From a virus: a stretch of 35,314 nucleotides of DNA. Shown in pieces: positions 15,185 through 22,678 of this stretch. Under the pieces are notes generated by a model. The model did no database searches. It was not told where the DNA came from and saw nothing but the letters and a program-made list of their open reading frames with translations. The position numbers and the translations under genes were made by a program. Location of the stretch: positions 1-35,314 of IMG/VR virus record IMGVR_UViG_3300020400_000017; one strand, 5' to 3'. Each line of letters opens with the position of its first letter. Positions within the stretch are counted from its first letter, which is position 1.

Positions 15185-15799
15185 CTACTTCCCGTTATAA
15201 TAATCAAACCAGCGTCTTACTATCTTAGGTACTATCCACTTTCTAGGATACCAAACTTTAACACCATCTAATTGTTGCTGTCTAGTGCAACCTTTCTTTG
15301 CCCAATACTTATAACTTGGCATAATGGTACCATCTGGTAACATAAACTCAAAACTTCTCTGTCTAGACTTCTTATCCAAATAAGAGAAACCTTTAAACAT
15401 AATAGATACCGCTTTGTCTTTGTATAATTCTATCTTATGAAAGTCATCTAATTTAGTATCACTACTAAACGACCCAGGCCGCCTGTTTTTGATAGTCTTT
15501 TCGCCTGTGTGTCTATTGACTATGATTTCTTTATAACCGCCGTAAACGATAAATGTGTGCATCCTCCATGGGTGATTATGGAAATCGGTATAGTCATTAT
15601 ACATTATGTTTATTACCAAATGATTTAGAATTGGTATCCAACCAAATGGGAATATTCTGAGTATGTAGAAAAATTTGCCATTACTACCTTCGACTGCTGG
15701 CATGGCATTAACTTCGTGAATGAATAACCAGTTCTTACAAAATCGTAAAAACCAGCCATCATTTTTTTCTTGTTCTTTTATTAAATCAATGTAATTCAT
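15185..15799 (-). CDS. Cupin-like protein with HxHPW motif
   Basis: I chose ATG 15799; a GTG at 15808 is possible. A cupin-type barrel is suggested by NDYTDFHNHPWRMHTFIVYG (two His as metal ligands) followed by a YKEIIVNRHTGEKTIKNRRPG strand series and a third His in DDFHKIEL. The ending is basic and aromatic (VWYPRKWIVPKIVRRWFDYY). Cupins of this kind bind a metal and may act as sugar or small-molecule modifying enzymes; the reaction is not evident. It overlaps the sulfotransferase gene end and faces the plus-strand cluster convergently. Confidence 0.6.
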   Translation of the reverse strand: MNYIDLIKEQEKNDGWFLRFCKNWLFIHEVNAMPAVEGSNGKFFYILRIFPFGWIPILNHLVINIMYNDYTDFHNHPWRMHTFIVYGGYKEIIVNRHTGEKTIKNRRPGSFSSDTKLDDFHKIELYKDKAVSIMFKGFSYLDKKSRQRSFEFMLPDGTIMPSYKYWAKKGCTRQQQLDGVKVWYPRKWIVPKIVRRWFDYYNGK

Positions 15800-16574
15800 A
15801 ATTTTCACTATAACCAGTTCTTCTGATTACCTCATCCTTTTCTTCTCTAGTATATTTATTAAGTTTAAAAGTAAACTGTCCTTCATATTGTTTTAATGGT
15901 ATACCACACAATTCTTTCATATTAAATAAATCCTCATATGCCACAGTATGATCAAACTTATGTTCTCTATAACACTTCAACATAATCTCCATATGTAGTT
16001 TATGATAGTTAATATAGTAATCATCATATTTAAGATTTGGTCTTTTATATTGCATAAACTGGCTACTCGCATTACCAATACCTGTTTGATGATACGCTAA
16101 GAAAGATAAAAAATGTTCTACAAAGTTTTTTCTATATAAAAATATTGTAGTTAGTGGTGCCCATTTTTCTAATAATTCTTTATAATTAAATCCTACACCG
16201 TAACCGTGTTGATCATCTTCATATAAATCCCAGCAGGTAAATTTAGCAACAAAAGGGCCGTTATCTACACAATGTTTTATTTGATCTTCTCTAGATAATG
16301 ACCTTATCTCTCTATCTAAATTATGAAGTTTTGATAAATTTTCTCTATACTCTTTTGATGATTCTTTTATAACTTTATAAAATTGATCACCCATGTATTG
16401 TAAACCTTTTTTATTTTGCATACCCATAAGGTCTTTTTGCATACCTTCTTCCATAACACCAGGTGCAATCTTACATAACTTTTCACCTACATTATATAAA
16501 TTATAGTGTGTTTCTAGAACATGGTTTAACCAACTTGAGCCACACCTAACAGGACATACAATCAAATAGTTCAT
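15786..16574 (-). CDS. Sulfotransferase family protein
   Basis: Sulfotransferases move sulfate from PAPS to hydroxyl groups. The N-terminus YLIVCPVRCGSSWLNHVLE is the 5'-phosphosulfate loop typical of the family, and LTTIFLYRKNFVEHFLSFLA is the 3'-phosphate-binding block (Arg in YRK, Ser in LSF). I take ATG 16574 because it overlaps the carbamoyltransferase stop as ATGA; an in-frame ATG at 16583 is also possible. About 262 residues, usual for the family. With the carbamoyltransferase and methyltransferase-like genes it suggests chemical tailoring of a glycan or metabolite. Confidence 0.8.
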   Translation of the reverse strand: MNYLIVCPVRCGSSWLNHVLETHYNLYNVGEKLCKIAPGVMEEGMQKDLMGMQNKKGLQYMGDQFYKVIKESSKEYRENLSKLHNLDREIRSLSREDQIKHCVDNGPFVAKFTCWDLYEDDQHGYGVGFNYKELLEKWAPLTTIFLYRKNFVEHFLSFLAYHQTGIGNASSQFMQYKRPNLKYDDYYINYHKLHMEIMLKCYREHKFDHTVAYEDLFNMKELCGIPLKQYEGQFTFKLNKYTREEKDEVIRRTGYSENYELH

Positions 16575-18211
16575 CTTGTCCATGTTTTACTACCTACAAC
16601 CATTTTATTAATACCTTCTGCTTCTTGAAATAGTTTTATTGCTTGTTCTCTAGTGCCACATATTGCTTCACCTTGTAAGTTTGCTGAAGTATTGAGTAAT
16701 ACAGGTATGCCTGTTAGTTTTTCAAACTCATCTAGTAATTCATAATATACAGGATTCATTTCTGGTGTTACCGTATTATGTCTGCAAGTACCGTCTCTAT
16801 GTGTCACCGCAGGTATACCTGAATACTTAACTTGACTATTGTACATCATAAAAGGACTATCAGTCATTTCAAAAAATCTATGTGCTTGATCTTGTTTCAC
16901 ACTAGCACCAAAAGGCCTCCAAGGTTCTCGTCTCTTAACTGCATTTATCTTTTGTTTACCATTTTTGATTGTTGGGTCCATAAGTATAGAACGATTACCT
17001 AACGCTCTAGGTCCTACCTCACCATGACCATTATACCATAGAACAACTTTACCGTTTGCAAGATCCTCAGCAGTTCTTTTAATAGTTTGGCTATCAGCAG
17101 TACCCCAAGATGGTTCATCACTTTGACAAAAAGGAAAGTTATCAAACTTAACTTCAAAATCATATTTCTTACCTAGATATGCTAAAGCACCTATTGATAA
17201 GCCTTCATCGCCACAATGAGGTGGTATCTTAATATCAAAACCCTCTTGTTTTAATCTTTGATTAATTACTACATTTAAAGCAACACCGCCTGTATAACCT
17301 ATCGGTTTACTTTTATCAAAGTTATCTTCAAATAACTTTATCATATAATTAACAAGTGTATTATGTGCTGATGCTACAAAATCTAACCAGTCTTTATTTT
17401 GAAATACTGCTTCACCCTCAAAAATAGATAATGGATAATTTAATAAATCAATGCCAAATAATTTACTATATTTTTCTATAACTCTACCATATGATTGTAG
17501 ACCCATAATCTTACCAGGTAAATCTAGAGAGTCATTAACTTCACAGCCTGTTGATAATCCCATTTTTAGTCCTATGGGTATCATGTAACTACCAATAGGC
17601 CAACCATCTTTGCCTATATTAAATATCTTATCATTAATTAATGCATACCTGCTACCTGAACCTTTACCATCCATAACAGCCTGTTGCTCATAATCTCTTA
17701 ATGTGCTGTATATGTGTAGTTTGTGATGGTCAATATCCTCAACTTTACAGTTCCAATTATTTTTAATTTCTTTAATAATTTTGTAATTTGCCCAAAGTAA
17801 AGGATCTAATGTTTTACTAGAAAATATATTATGTGTTGAAAAGACTGTTTTTGTTGCACTCATATCACTCGTATCAGTCGAGTAAATAATTTTTCTTGGA
17901 GTAGTAGGTGAACCACCACCAAAAACAACATTATCATCCTGATACAATTTCATCTTATCTACCATTGCTTGATGACTATGTTCTGAGCCATCTTCATAGA
18001 AGGCAGTACAATGAACCATATGTTTGATTTGTTTATGAGGTTCATCAACACCCCAAGATTTTAAAGTGTCAATCAACCATTCAAAGTTACCAGGGCCGTG
18101 TTTCTTACCACCAATACCTGATACTCTCTCATATTTTGAGTAATAAGACTTTCCGTCTTTATAAAGTGAAATATTGGAATCGTGGATTCCGATGTGCAAA
18201 CCTAAAAACAT
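16571..18211 (-). CDS. Carbamoyltransferase, NodU/TobZ family
   Basis: These enzymes make carbamoyl-adenylate from carbamoyl phosphate and ATP and transfer the carbamoyl group to a sugar or other hydroxyl. The N-terminal domain shows GLHIGIHDSNISLY and a DHHKLHIYSTL metal-type block; then GGVALNVVINQRL and the nucleotide-binding GEVGPRALGNRSIL. The C-terminal domain has REPWRPFGASV and VLLNTSANLQGEAICGTREQ. At 546 residues it is full length for the family. Such genes occur in marine T4-like phages. The acceptor is unknown; the neighbouring sulfotransferase may act on the same molecule. Confidence 0.9.
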   Translation of the reverse strand: MFLGLHIGIHDSNISLYKDGKSYYSKYERVSGIGGKKHGPGNFEWLIDTLKSWGVDEPHKQIKHMVHCTAFYEDGSEHSHQAMVDKMKLYQDDNVVFGGGSPTTPRKIIYSTDTSDMSATKTVFSTHNIFSSKTLDPLLWANYKIIKEIKNNWNCKVEDIDHHKLHIYSTLRDYEQQAVMDGKGSGSRYALINDKIFNIGKDGWPIGSYMIPIGLKMGLSTGCEVNDSLDLPGKIMGLQSYGRVIEKYSKLFGIDLLNYPLSIFEGEAVFQNKDWLDFVASAHNTLVNYMIKLFEDNFDKSKPIGYTGGVALNVVINQRLKQEGFDIKIPPHCGDEGLSIGALAYLGKKYDFEVKFDNFPFCQSDEPSWGTADSQTIKRTAEDLANGKVVLWYNGHGEVGPRALGNRSILMDPTIKNGKQKINAVKRREPWRPFGASVKQDQAHRFFEMTDSPFMMYNSQVKYSGIPAVTHRDGTCRHNTVTPEMNPVYYELLDEFEKLTGIPVLLNTSANLQGEAICGTREQAIKLFQEAEGINKMVVGSKTWTR

Positions 18212-18224
18212 AATTTAAAATAAT

Positions 18225-19319
18225 TTATTTTTTCTTACAAACTATCACATATTTTGTTGCGTCTGAAATATTTGCAATTAAGGTAGTTCTAGCAAAAAAG
18301 TGTCTTGTTTCAGTACCCGAACCAATACCTTTATCAATCAAACTATGATGAACCATATCAAGGCCACCTTCTTCAATCATAGGTTTAAAGGTATCAATAT
18401 CACTTGCCATACTATTATGTACAGTTATTAAATAACCACCTATCTTTAAATATTTGTGAGCATTTTTAAATAGATAACGGTGACGACCAAAGTTTTCATC
18501 ATAACATTTATTTTCAAATTTTGCAACAGATGTATAGTAATCTCTTTGAGCCCTTGTAAATGGCCAGTCTTGACCTTCAGGTACAAAGTTCTCCATTGCA
18601 TTTTCCATTTGTCTTATTTGTTGTTTTAAATAATAGTTGCCTTCTATTCTATCACAAAAAGGTAAAGTGGCAATCATCATATCATATTGCTTTGTTCTAA
18701 ATGTATCCCAGTCATCTGTACCTGTTTCTGGTTCTTCTATTGACGAATTAAAAAGTGCTTTGATATTTGTAATACCATGTTTATTAATTATATACTTTTG
18801 CCAATCAACTAACTCCTGATCATCTTCAACCATGGTAACATTTTTAAATAAACCATTATTAACTTTATGTGCATAATCACTATTCAGACCAGTATCGCCT
18901 AAATAAAAACCAAGAGTACCTCGACCTGCACCGATAATACATAGTTCATCTGTTTTATAATCATTAGGCATTTCATACTTAGGTTGTGTTAAAAAGTTTC
19001 TTACACCACCTGCAGTATCCATATTCCAATATTCCCATTTACCACTCTTTTCAGGTCCCACCATTCTAATACTTGTCTCTGTGCCATCTGCAACAAAGAC
19101 ACCATCTTCAAGTGTGCCACCTGCAAGATAAAAAGGTTGTACTGCTTCTTGAGTTGCCTTATCCATGTAAGGCTCGAAAGGTGCAAAGTGAGATATTTTA
19201 CTAAACTCACTCATACTGATCATTTCAACAGGCCTTCCACCACTATATTCTTTATCTTTAAATTTTAAAGGTGTTGATCTACCGTATTGATCTTTGTATT
19301 TTTTATATTCGTCAGCCAT
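18225..19319 (-). CDS. SAM-dependent methyltransferase-like protein
   Basis: 364 residues from ATG 19319, chosen over an upstream in-frame start at 19433 because the late promoter TATAAATA ends 5 nt before it. A Rossmann-type motif I (ELCIIGAGRGTLGFYLG, about residues 125-141), an acidic MVEDD after strand 2 (163-167) and YDMMIATLPF at the motif IV position support a class I methyltransferase fold. KIGGYLITVHNS is the usual strand 5. The LPF in place of a DPPY motif argues against an adenine-N6 DNA methylase. Substrate unknown. Confidence 0.6.
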   Translation of the reverse strand: MADEYKKYKDQYGRSTPLKFKDKEYSGGRPVEMISMSEFSKISHFAPFEPYMDKATQEAVQPFYLAGGTLEDGVFVADGTETSIRMVGPEKSGKWEYWNMDTAGGVRNFLTQPKYEMPNDYKTDELCIIGAGRGTLGFYLGDTGLNSDYAHKVNNGLFKNVTMVEDDQELVDWQKYIINKHGITNIKALFNSSIEEPETGTDDWDTFRTKQYDMMIATLPFCDRIEGNYYLKQQIRQMENAMENFVPEGQDWPFTRAQRDYYTSVAKFENKCYDENFGRHRYLFKNAHKYLKIGGYLITVHNSMASDIDTFKPMIEEGGLDMVHHSLIDKGIGSGTETRHFFARTTLIANISDATKYVIVCKKK

Positions 19320-19323
19320 ATCA

Positions 19324-20121
19324 CTATTTATATGACTTTGGTAAAGTATTGAGAAGAGGATTTTTAACAAGGGCATCACCAACTTCATACTTAACAGTTG
19401 TGCTACCACCTGTAAATATTGTATTGATGCCAACTTTACGAAGATTTTTTGTTAAATGAACACAACGATAACAAACTTGATCTTCAACACAATCACAGCA
19501 CTCTTGATCTTGTATTAAAAAATCAAAAGAGATACCTGCTCTTGTTGTTTTATGTGGGTAAGGTTCTGTCCAATGTTCAGTCTGACTCGAAAATACAACA
19601 CAACGACCAGGTACATTGTTGATTTGATTGATTTCTGAACCTGGCGATTTCACAAACAAAGGGCAGATATCACCTTTTGTCCATAGAATACCACTTACTG
19701 TTTTTTTCTTTGTTTGATATGTATGAGAATGTCTTGGAACTGCAACACCATTATTCAGTATTGACCACCAACTTCTTAAATGCAATAATGAAACAGAACC
19801 TGTATGCCAAGATATACGCTCTTGTACCCATTTTCGTAGTTCGCCTTGCAAAGGGCCACCTTCATCACTTGGCGACTCAATATTATAAAGAGAAGGTAAT
19901 ACCTTTTCAAGATCCTCTTTTGTTTGTACTTGATGTTTGTCTGGTATAATCTGCCAATCCTCAGTTTGACTATATCCTCTATGAGTATGTCTTACCTGTG
20001 CATTAACGGCATCAAAACTATTATGAACATCCCGTTCTTCAGGGTTATCTTCATCTGGTGAAATTATCCCCTCGATTGGAGCACCATCATAGATACTTAC
20101 TTCTTCTTCCGCCGCATACAT
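19324..20121 (-). CDS. Oxygenase-like protein with HSH motif and Cys-rich tail
   Basis: I start it at ATG 20121, which has AAGGG upstream; a TTG at 20142 would add 7 residues. Of 265 residues, 105-200 form a beta-helix core: His131 and His133 (PRHSHTY), VSGILWTKGDICPLF, GRCVVFSSQTEHWTEPYPH (His183) and Arg194 (TTRAGISFDF). This layout parallels the 14028-14735 protein and suggests a 2OG-Fe(II) oxygenase or related metal enzyme. A tail with CCDC and CYRC (Cys208-220) follows, a likely metal or Fe-S site. Substrate unknown. Its stop codon lies within the late promoter for the methyltransferase-like gene. Confidence 0.55.
   Translation of the reverse strand: MYAAEEEVSIYDGAPIEGIISPDEDNPEERDVHNSFDAVNAQVRHTHRGYSQTEDWQIIPDKHQVQTKEDLEKVLPSLYNIESPSDEGGPLQGELRKWVQERISWHTGSVSLLHLRSWWSILNNGVAVPRHSHTYQTKKKTVSGILWTKGDICPLFVKSPGSEINQINNVPGRCVVFSSQTEHWTEPYPHKTTRAGISFDFLIQDQECCDCVEDQVCYRCVHLTKNLRKVGINTIFTGGSTTVKYEVGDALVKNPLLNTLPKSYK
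19325..19332 (-). promoter_or_regulatory. Late promoter giving a leaderless methyltransferase message
   Basis: TATAAATA, then GTGAT, then the ATG at 19319. The promoter contains the TAG stop of the upstream 265-residue gene. No ribosome site fits in the 5 nt. Confidence 0.7.
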
Positions 20122-20160
20122 AAACTCACAAACCCTTCGCAACCAACTAAAAAAATTTTC

Positions 20161-20313
20161 CTAGACTATACTCAATAATAGCATACACAGAAATACAAGA
20201 TGTATGGCCGCAAAGAATAACCAGTTCTCAGTTATCCAACAGAAATACAAAAAGGCCATATACCCAAAACTCATCAATCCGAGTTGTATCAGTACAAATG
20301 ATATATCAATCAT
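20161..20313 (-). CDS. 50-residue two-span membrane protein
   Basis: Best start is ATG 20313, overlapping the upstream gene's stop by 8 nt; the frame extends further up but would overlap that gene heavily. Nearly all hydrophobic: ISFVLIQLGLMSFGYMAFLY, then WLFFAAIHLVFLCMLLLSIV, two likely membrane spans joined by a short CWITEN loop. Function unknown; the size and topology would suit a holin or antiholin-type protein. Confidence 0.5.
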   Translation of the reverse strand: MIDISFVLIQLGLMSFGYMAFLYFCWITENWLFFAAIHLVFLCMLLLSIV

Positions 20314-20533
20314 ACCATTGGCTCTCACACATAAAGTCAAAGCCTGTAAGTTGTCCATTATCGAAATGCTGTAATAAGTCTTTGACTACAACTACTTTGT
20401 TTTTGTAGATATAGTCCTCACAAGCCTCTAATGTTTTGAAATGTAATGTACCAATCTCTGTATCATGTTCAAGCGTCTTTATATCTACTATGCTACCATA
20501 AGATAACATAACAGTTAATATCCATATATACAT
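20306..20533 (-). CDS. 75-residue exported-type protein of unknown function
   Basis: A hydrophobic N-terminus (MYIWILTVMLSYGSIV) without strong positive charge, then a soluble part with two Cys (TLEACEDYIY and FMCESQWYD). It resembles in plan the 22258-22551 protein (hydrophobic start, an xC-D/E-rich helix, later Cys), so the pair may be a small secreted family. It starts 3 nt after the preceding stop and overlaps the following membrane gene. Confidence 0.55.
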   Translation of the reverse strand: MYIWILTVMLSYGSIVDIKTLEHDTEIGTLHFKTLEACEDYIYKNKVVVVKDLLQHFDNGQLTGFDFMCESQWYD

Positions 20534-20536
20534 AAT

Positions 20537-20761
20537 TTAAAATACCTTTGGTGCTTTATTTATACGCTTTCTCGCTTTATTCTCATCTCTTTGACGAATG
20601 CTCTCTTTATATGATTCATTGAGATCCTTTTCTTCTTGATCCCAGTATTCATCAGCAGTCATGTCTTTCTTTACCATTTTGCCATAACTGTCTTTTTTCA
20701 TTGTCTTAATATTGTGTTCTACCATAGTTTGCCATCTCCATTCCCATGATTCCTTGCTCAT
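20537..20761 (-). CDS. 74-residue charged protein of unknown function
   Basis: ATG 20761 behind a strong AGGAGG site. Highly charged and helical: MSKESWEWRWQTMVEHNIKT, then DEYWDQEEKDLNESYKESIR and a basic end (KARKRINKAPKVF). No family recognised. A perfect inverted repeat lies just upstream and could act as its operator. A TATAAATA at 20557-20564 near its 3' end may drive the next genes. Confidence 0.6.
   Translation of the reverse strand: MSKESWEWRWQTMVEHNIKTMKKDSYGKMVKKDMTADEYWDQEEKDLNESYKESIRQRDENKARKRINKAPKVF
20557..20564 (-). promoter_or_regulatory. Possible late promoter for the 20161-20533 genes
   Basis: Minus-strand TATAAATA 23 nt before ATG 20533, with AAAGG between. It lacks the GT that follows most other late promoters here and lies inside a coding region, so it may be chance. 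Confidence 0.4.
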
Positions 20762-20778
20762 GTCTACCTCCTATACTA

Positions 20779-20798
20779 ACATATCCTATACGATATGT
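20779..20798. promoter_or_regulatory. Perfect inverted repeat, operator-like
   Basis: ACATATC, 6-nt spacer CTATAC, GATATGT: two perfect 7-bp arms, 18 bp upstream of the ATG at 20761 and just downstream of the 28-residue gene. No T-run follows, so I prefer a protein-binding site to a terminator. Confidence 0.4.
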
Positions 20799-20801
20799 CA
20801 A

Positions 20802-20888
20802 CTAAATTGTGATTATGATACCAAAGATACAGCATAGAAAGAGTACTACTATGCCATATAGAGCCGACTTTTTGATCTTTTTATCCAT
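20802..20888 (-). CDS. Possible 28-residue single-span membrane peptide
   Basis: ATG 20888 to TAG 20802. A basic start (MDKKIKKS) and then one hydrophobic span (LYGIVVLFLCCIFGIIITI), a typical N-in or exported micropeptide layout. No clear ribosome site. Small membrane peptides recur in this genome, so it may be real. The rest of the 20889-20975 gap shows nothing I can name. Confidence 0.35.
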   Translation of the reverse strand: MDKKIKKSALYGIVVLFLCCIFGIIITI

Positions 20889-20975
20889 ACGAAAAAATTT
20901 TTACAACAAAATCCATAGGAAACGGCTGAGTCCTCTAGTGTGATAGTATCTAAAAGATTACTTACGGTCCTGCTC

Positions 20976-21995
20976 CTAGTTTAAGTCTATACGGTTTGCG
21001 TCTATGTCAATATTGCCTGTTACCTGAGTTGTTTGATTACCCTCGACATCTTCATTGACATCCCCTAGAATCTTAACATTTAGATTTTGATTTGCCTCCA
21101 TGTTTATATCCCCACTTGATATAAGGTTAATATCATTACCTGAACCGCCTGTAACGAGATTAATCTGCCCGTTATCTACTTGTATATTACAGTTACCGCC
21201 ATCATCTATTTGTAGTGTATAATCGTTAGAACCCTTGTCTGTATTGATCAGAACCTTTAGGGATCCATTGATTGTAATTGATTCGTTGTTCTTGATATTA
21301 CAAAAGTGAGAACCCTCGATAATACTGTAAGCATCCTTCTTCACTATATCAACCTTATCCCCGTTAGGGTGCATTTCGATTCCTGTGCCACCCTTATGTC
21401 GTAGGTGTATGCGTTCATGTGATATTGGTTTATCAGGGTCTGTCTCGTCTACACTATCGTCAAACTCTAACAGATGGCCGTTAGTACTCTCATATACATG
21501 ATTGTCAGGGTATATGGCATTGTAGGGTATTGATGGTTCGGACCACGGATCGTTGTTCTCAGATGCAATATTACCCACCTCTTGCCCAAACACACGAAGT
21601 TTCTTCTCTGCCCTATCTGGTCCTGCAACCTCTAGGGTACGAGCGGCCTTACGAGTGGTCAGACTGTTATGCTCTAGATCAGGGTCATTGACTGCTAATC
21701 TATTGACATCATTCTCACCAGGGTTGCCTGCAAGGGATCCCAGTATAAGCGGTCGTTGTTTCTTTGCGTCTAGATAGAACCCGACTACCCATGACCCTAT
21801 ACGAAGGCCGAGGGGTGTCTGCCCGATGCCCGCTGAACTATGTGAATGTATATCGTTAAGAGGGGTTGCCCATGGTAGATCGTCTGTGGGTAGTATCTCT
21901 TTATCACTCGTATGATCCCCAAGTATTCGAACCTTGACACGACCGTTCTTCAGAGGATCAGATATACTCTCTACATTTCCTATAAAGAAATTCAT
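20976..21995 (-). CDS. 5: Baseplate hub spike protein gp5, without lysozyme domain
   Basis: gp5 forms the trimeric needle of the tail. The N-terminal OB-fold is clear: NFFIGNVESISDPLKNGRVK, then PWATPLNDIHSHSSAGIG, LGLRIGSWVVGFYLDAKKQR and PLILGSLAGNPG. The C-terminal half has short beta-strand repeats typical of the needle (INLVTGGSGNDINLISSGDI and similar). At 339 residues it lacks the lysozyme domain of T4 gp5 (575 residues), as do marine relatives. The 5' half is unusually GC-rich for this genome. It overlaps the upstream 79-residue gene by 4 nt, and the PAAR tip at 11438-11728 should cap it. Confidence 0.85.
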   Translation of the reverse strand: MNFFIGNVESISDPLKNGRVKVRILGDHTSDKEILPTDDLPWATPLNDIHSHSSAGIGQTPLGLRIGSWVVGFYLDAKKQRPLILGSLAGNPGENDVNRLAVNDPDLEHNSLTTRKAARTLEVAGPDRAEKKLRVFGQEVGNIASENNDPWSEPSIPYNAIYPDNHVYESTNGHLLEFDDSVDETDPDKPISHERIHLRHKGGTGIEMHPNGDKVDIVKKDAYSIIEGSHFCNIKNNESITINGSLKVLINTDKGSNDYTLQIDDGGNCNIQVDNGQINLVTGGSGNDINLISSGDINMEANQNLNVKILGDVNEDVEGNQTTQVTGNIDIDANRIDLN

Positions 21996-22231
21996 TTGAA
22001 ACTCCCATAATTGTCAATCTTTAATCCACTCGGTTGCTGTTTTTCCTCAGCATTTGGGGGATCATGGGGGATGATGGGGGATCGACTGGATTCAATTAGT
22101 TTCTCGTTCTCTCGTATGGCCAACCACTCGGAAAACTGCGAAATTTGCCTACGCTGTTTTTCTGTTTGTTTCATAGATTTTAGTTGATAGCAATTAGGGT
22201 TACAATTATCATAAAAACGATAAACACCCAT
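21992..22231 (-). CDS. 79-residue protein of unknown function coupled to gp5
   Basis: ATG 22231 with an AGGAAG site; the stop overlaps the gp5 start as ATGA, so translation is probably coupled. The start has two close Cys (NCNPNCYQL), then a basic helix (MKQTEKQRRQISQFSEWLAI) and a Pro-rich part encoded by a 10-bp-periodic G/C-tract repeat. No family recognised. Coupling suggests a gp5 accessory role, which is inference. Confidence 0.5.
   Translation of the reverse strand: MGVYRFYDNCNPNCYQLKSMKQTEKQRRQISQFSEWLAIRENEKLIESSRSPIIPHDPPNAEEKQQPSGLKIDNYGSFK
22055..22084. repeat. Three 10-bp tandem units, TGGGGGAT plus two bases
   Basis: TGGGGGAT recurs at 22055, 22065 and 22075, exactly 10 bp apart, inside the 79-residue gene. 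The period is not a multiple of three, so it is not a peptide repeat. G5 runs are rare in this AT-rich genome. Confidence 0.6.
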
Positions 22232-22257
22232 ACATCTATATCTTCCTTATTCATATT

Positions 22258-22551
22258 CTATATATCATCCGTTCTTGTATATTTATGTTCTAACGGCACG
22301 AAACCATAACCAGGCGATATGGTATACTTCTGACACTCTAATATTAGACCCTCTAATTCACTCTCTGGTTTTTGTTCTTGTATATACAACATGGACCCAT
22401 TGTAGTAGTAATCGTACATTTCATCTAAAGTATCATTACATATCTCACGAGTCATAAAGATGGCCATGGGATGATGTGAATAGAAAGTATTGTACGGTTG
22501 TTCTACAAAGGTTGCAAGTAGTGTAATCATATAGACTATGCCGAATTCCAT
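22258..22551 (-). CDS. 97-residue exported-type protein of unknown function
   Basis: The hydrophobic start MEFGIVYMITLLATFVEQ is followed by a soluble part with Cys in TREICNDTLDEMYDYYY and LEGLILECQKY, and a mixed-charge end (LEHKYTRTDDI). Similar in plan to the 20306-20533 protein. The promoter GATAAATA ends 5 nt before the ATG, so the message is probably leaderless. It precedes the 79-residue gene and gp5. Family not recognised. Confidence 0.55.
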   Translation of the reverse strand: MEFGIVYMITLLATFVEQPYNTFYSHHPMAIFMTREICNDTLDEMYDYYYNGSMLYIQEQKPESELEGLILECQKYTISPGYGFVPLEHKYTRTDDI

Positions 22552-22556
22552 ACTAC

Positions 22557-22564
22557 TATTTATC
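22557..22564 (-). promoter_or_regulatory. Late promoter (GATAAATA) giving a leaderless message
   Basis: GATAAATA, then GTAGT, then ATG 22551: the same GTAGT spacer as at 31390-31397. It should drive the 97-residue gene, the 79-residue gene and gp5. The 22565-22678 stretch upstream holds no convincing gene. Confidence 0.6.
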
Positions 22565-22678
22565 TGAATTGCTCATGGTTTTCATTAGGGATCGTTGTCG
22601 GAGTGTCATAGAACTATTGGGTAGAGACCCTTCAGGAAAAAATCGGCGTTCTCTGTGTATTTCATAGGGTGGTGTGTG

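Noticed and set aside
18225-19433. Longer start for the methyltransferase-like gene at 19433
   Set aside because: It would overlap the upstream gene by 110 bases and lie upstream of the late promoter; ATG 19319 fits the promoter spacing.
22556-22665. Two overlapping mini-frames of 19 and 17 codons (22606-22665 and 22556-22609, minus strand) linked by ATGA
   Set aside because: No ribosome site, no recognisable composition and only weak support; the link could be chance. Kept out of the gene list.
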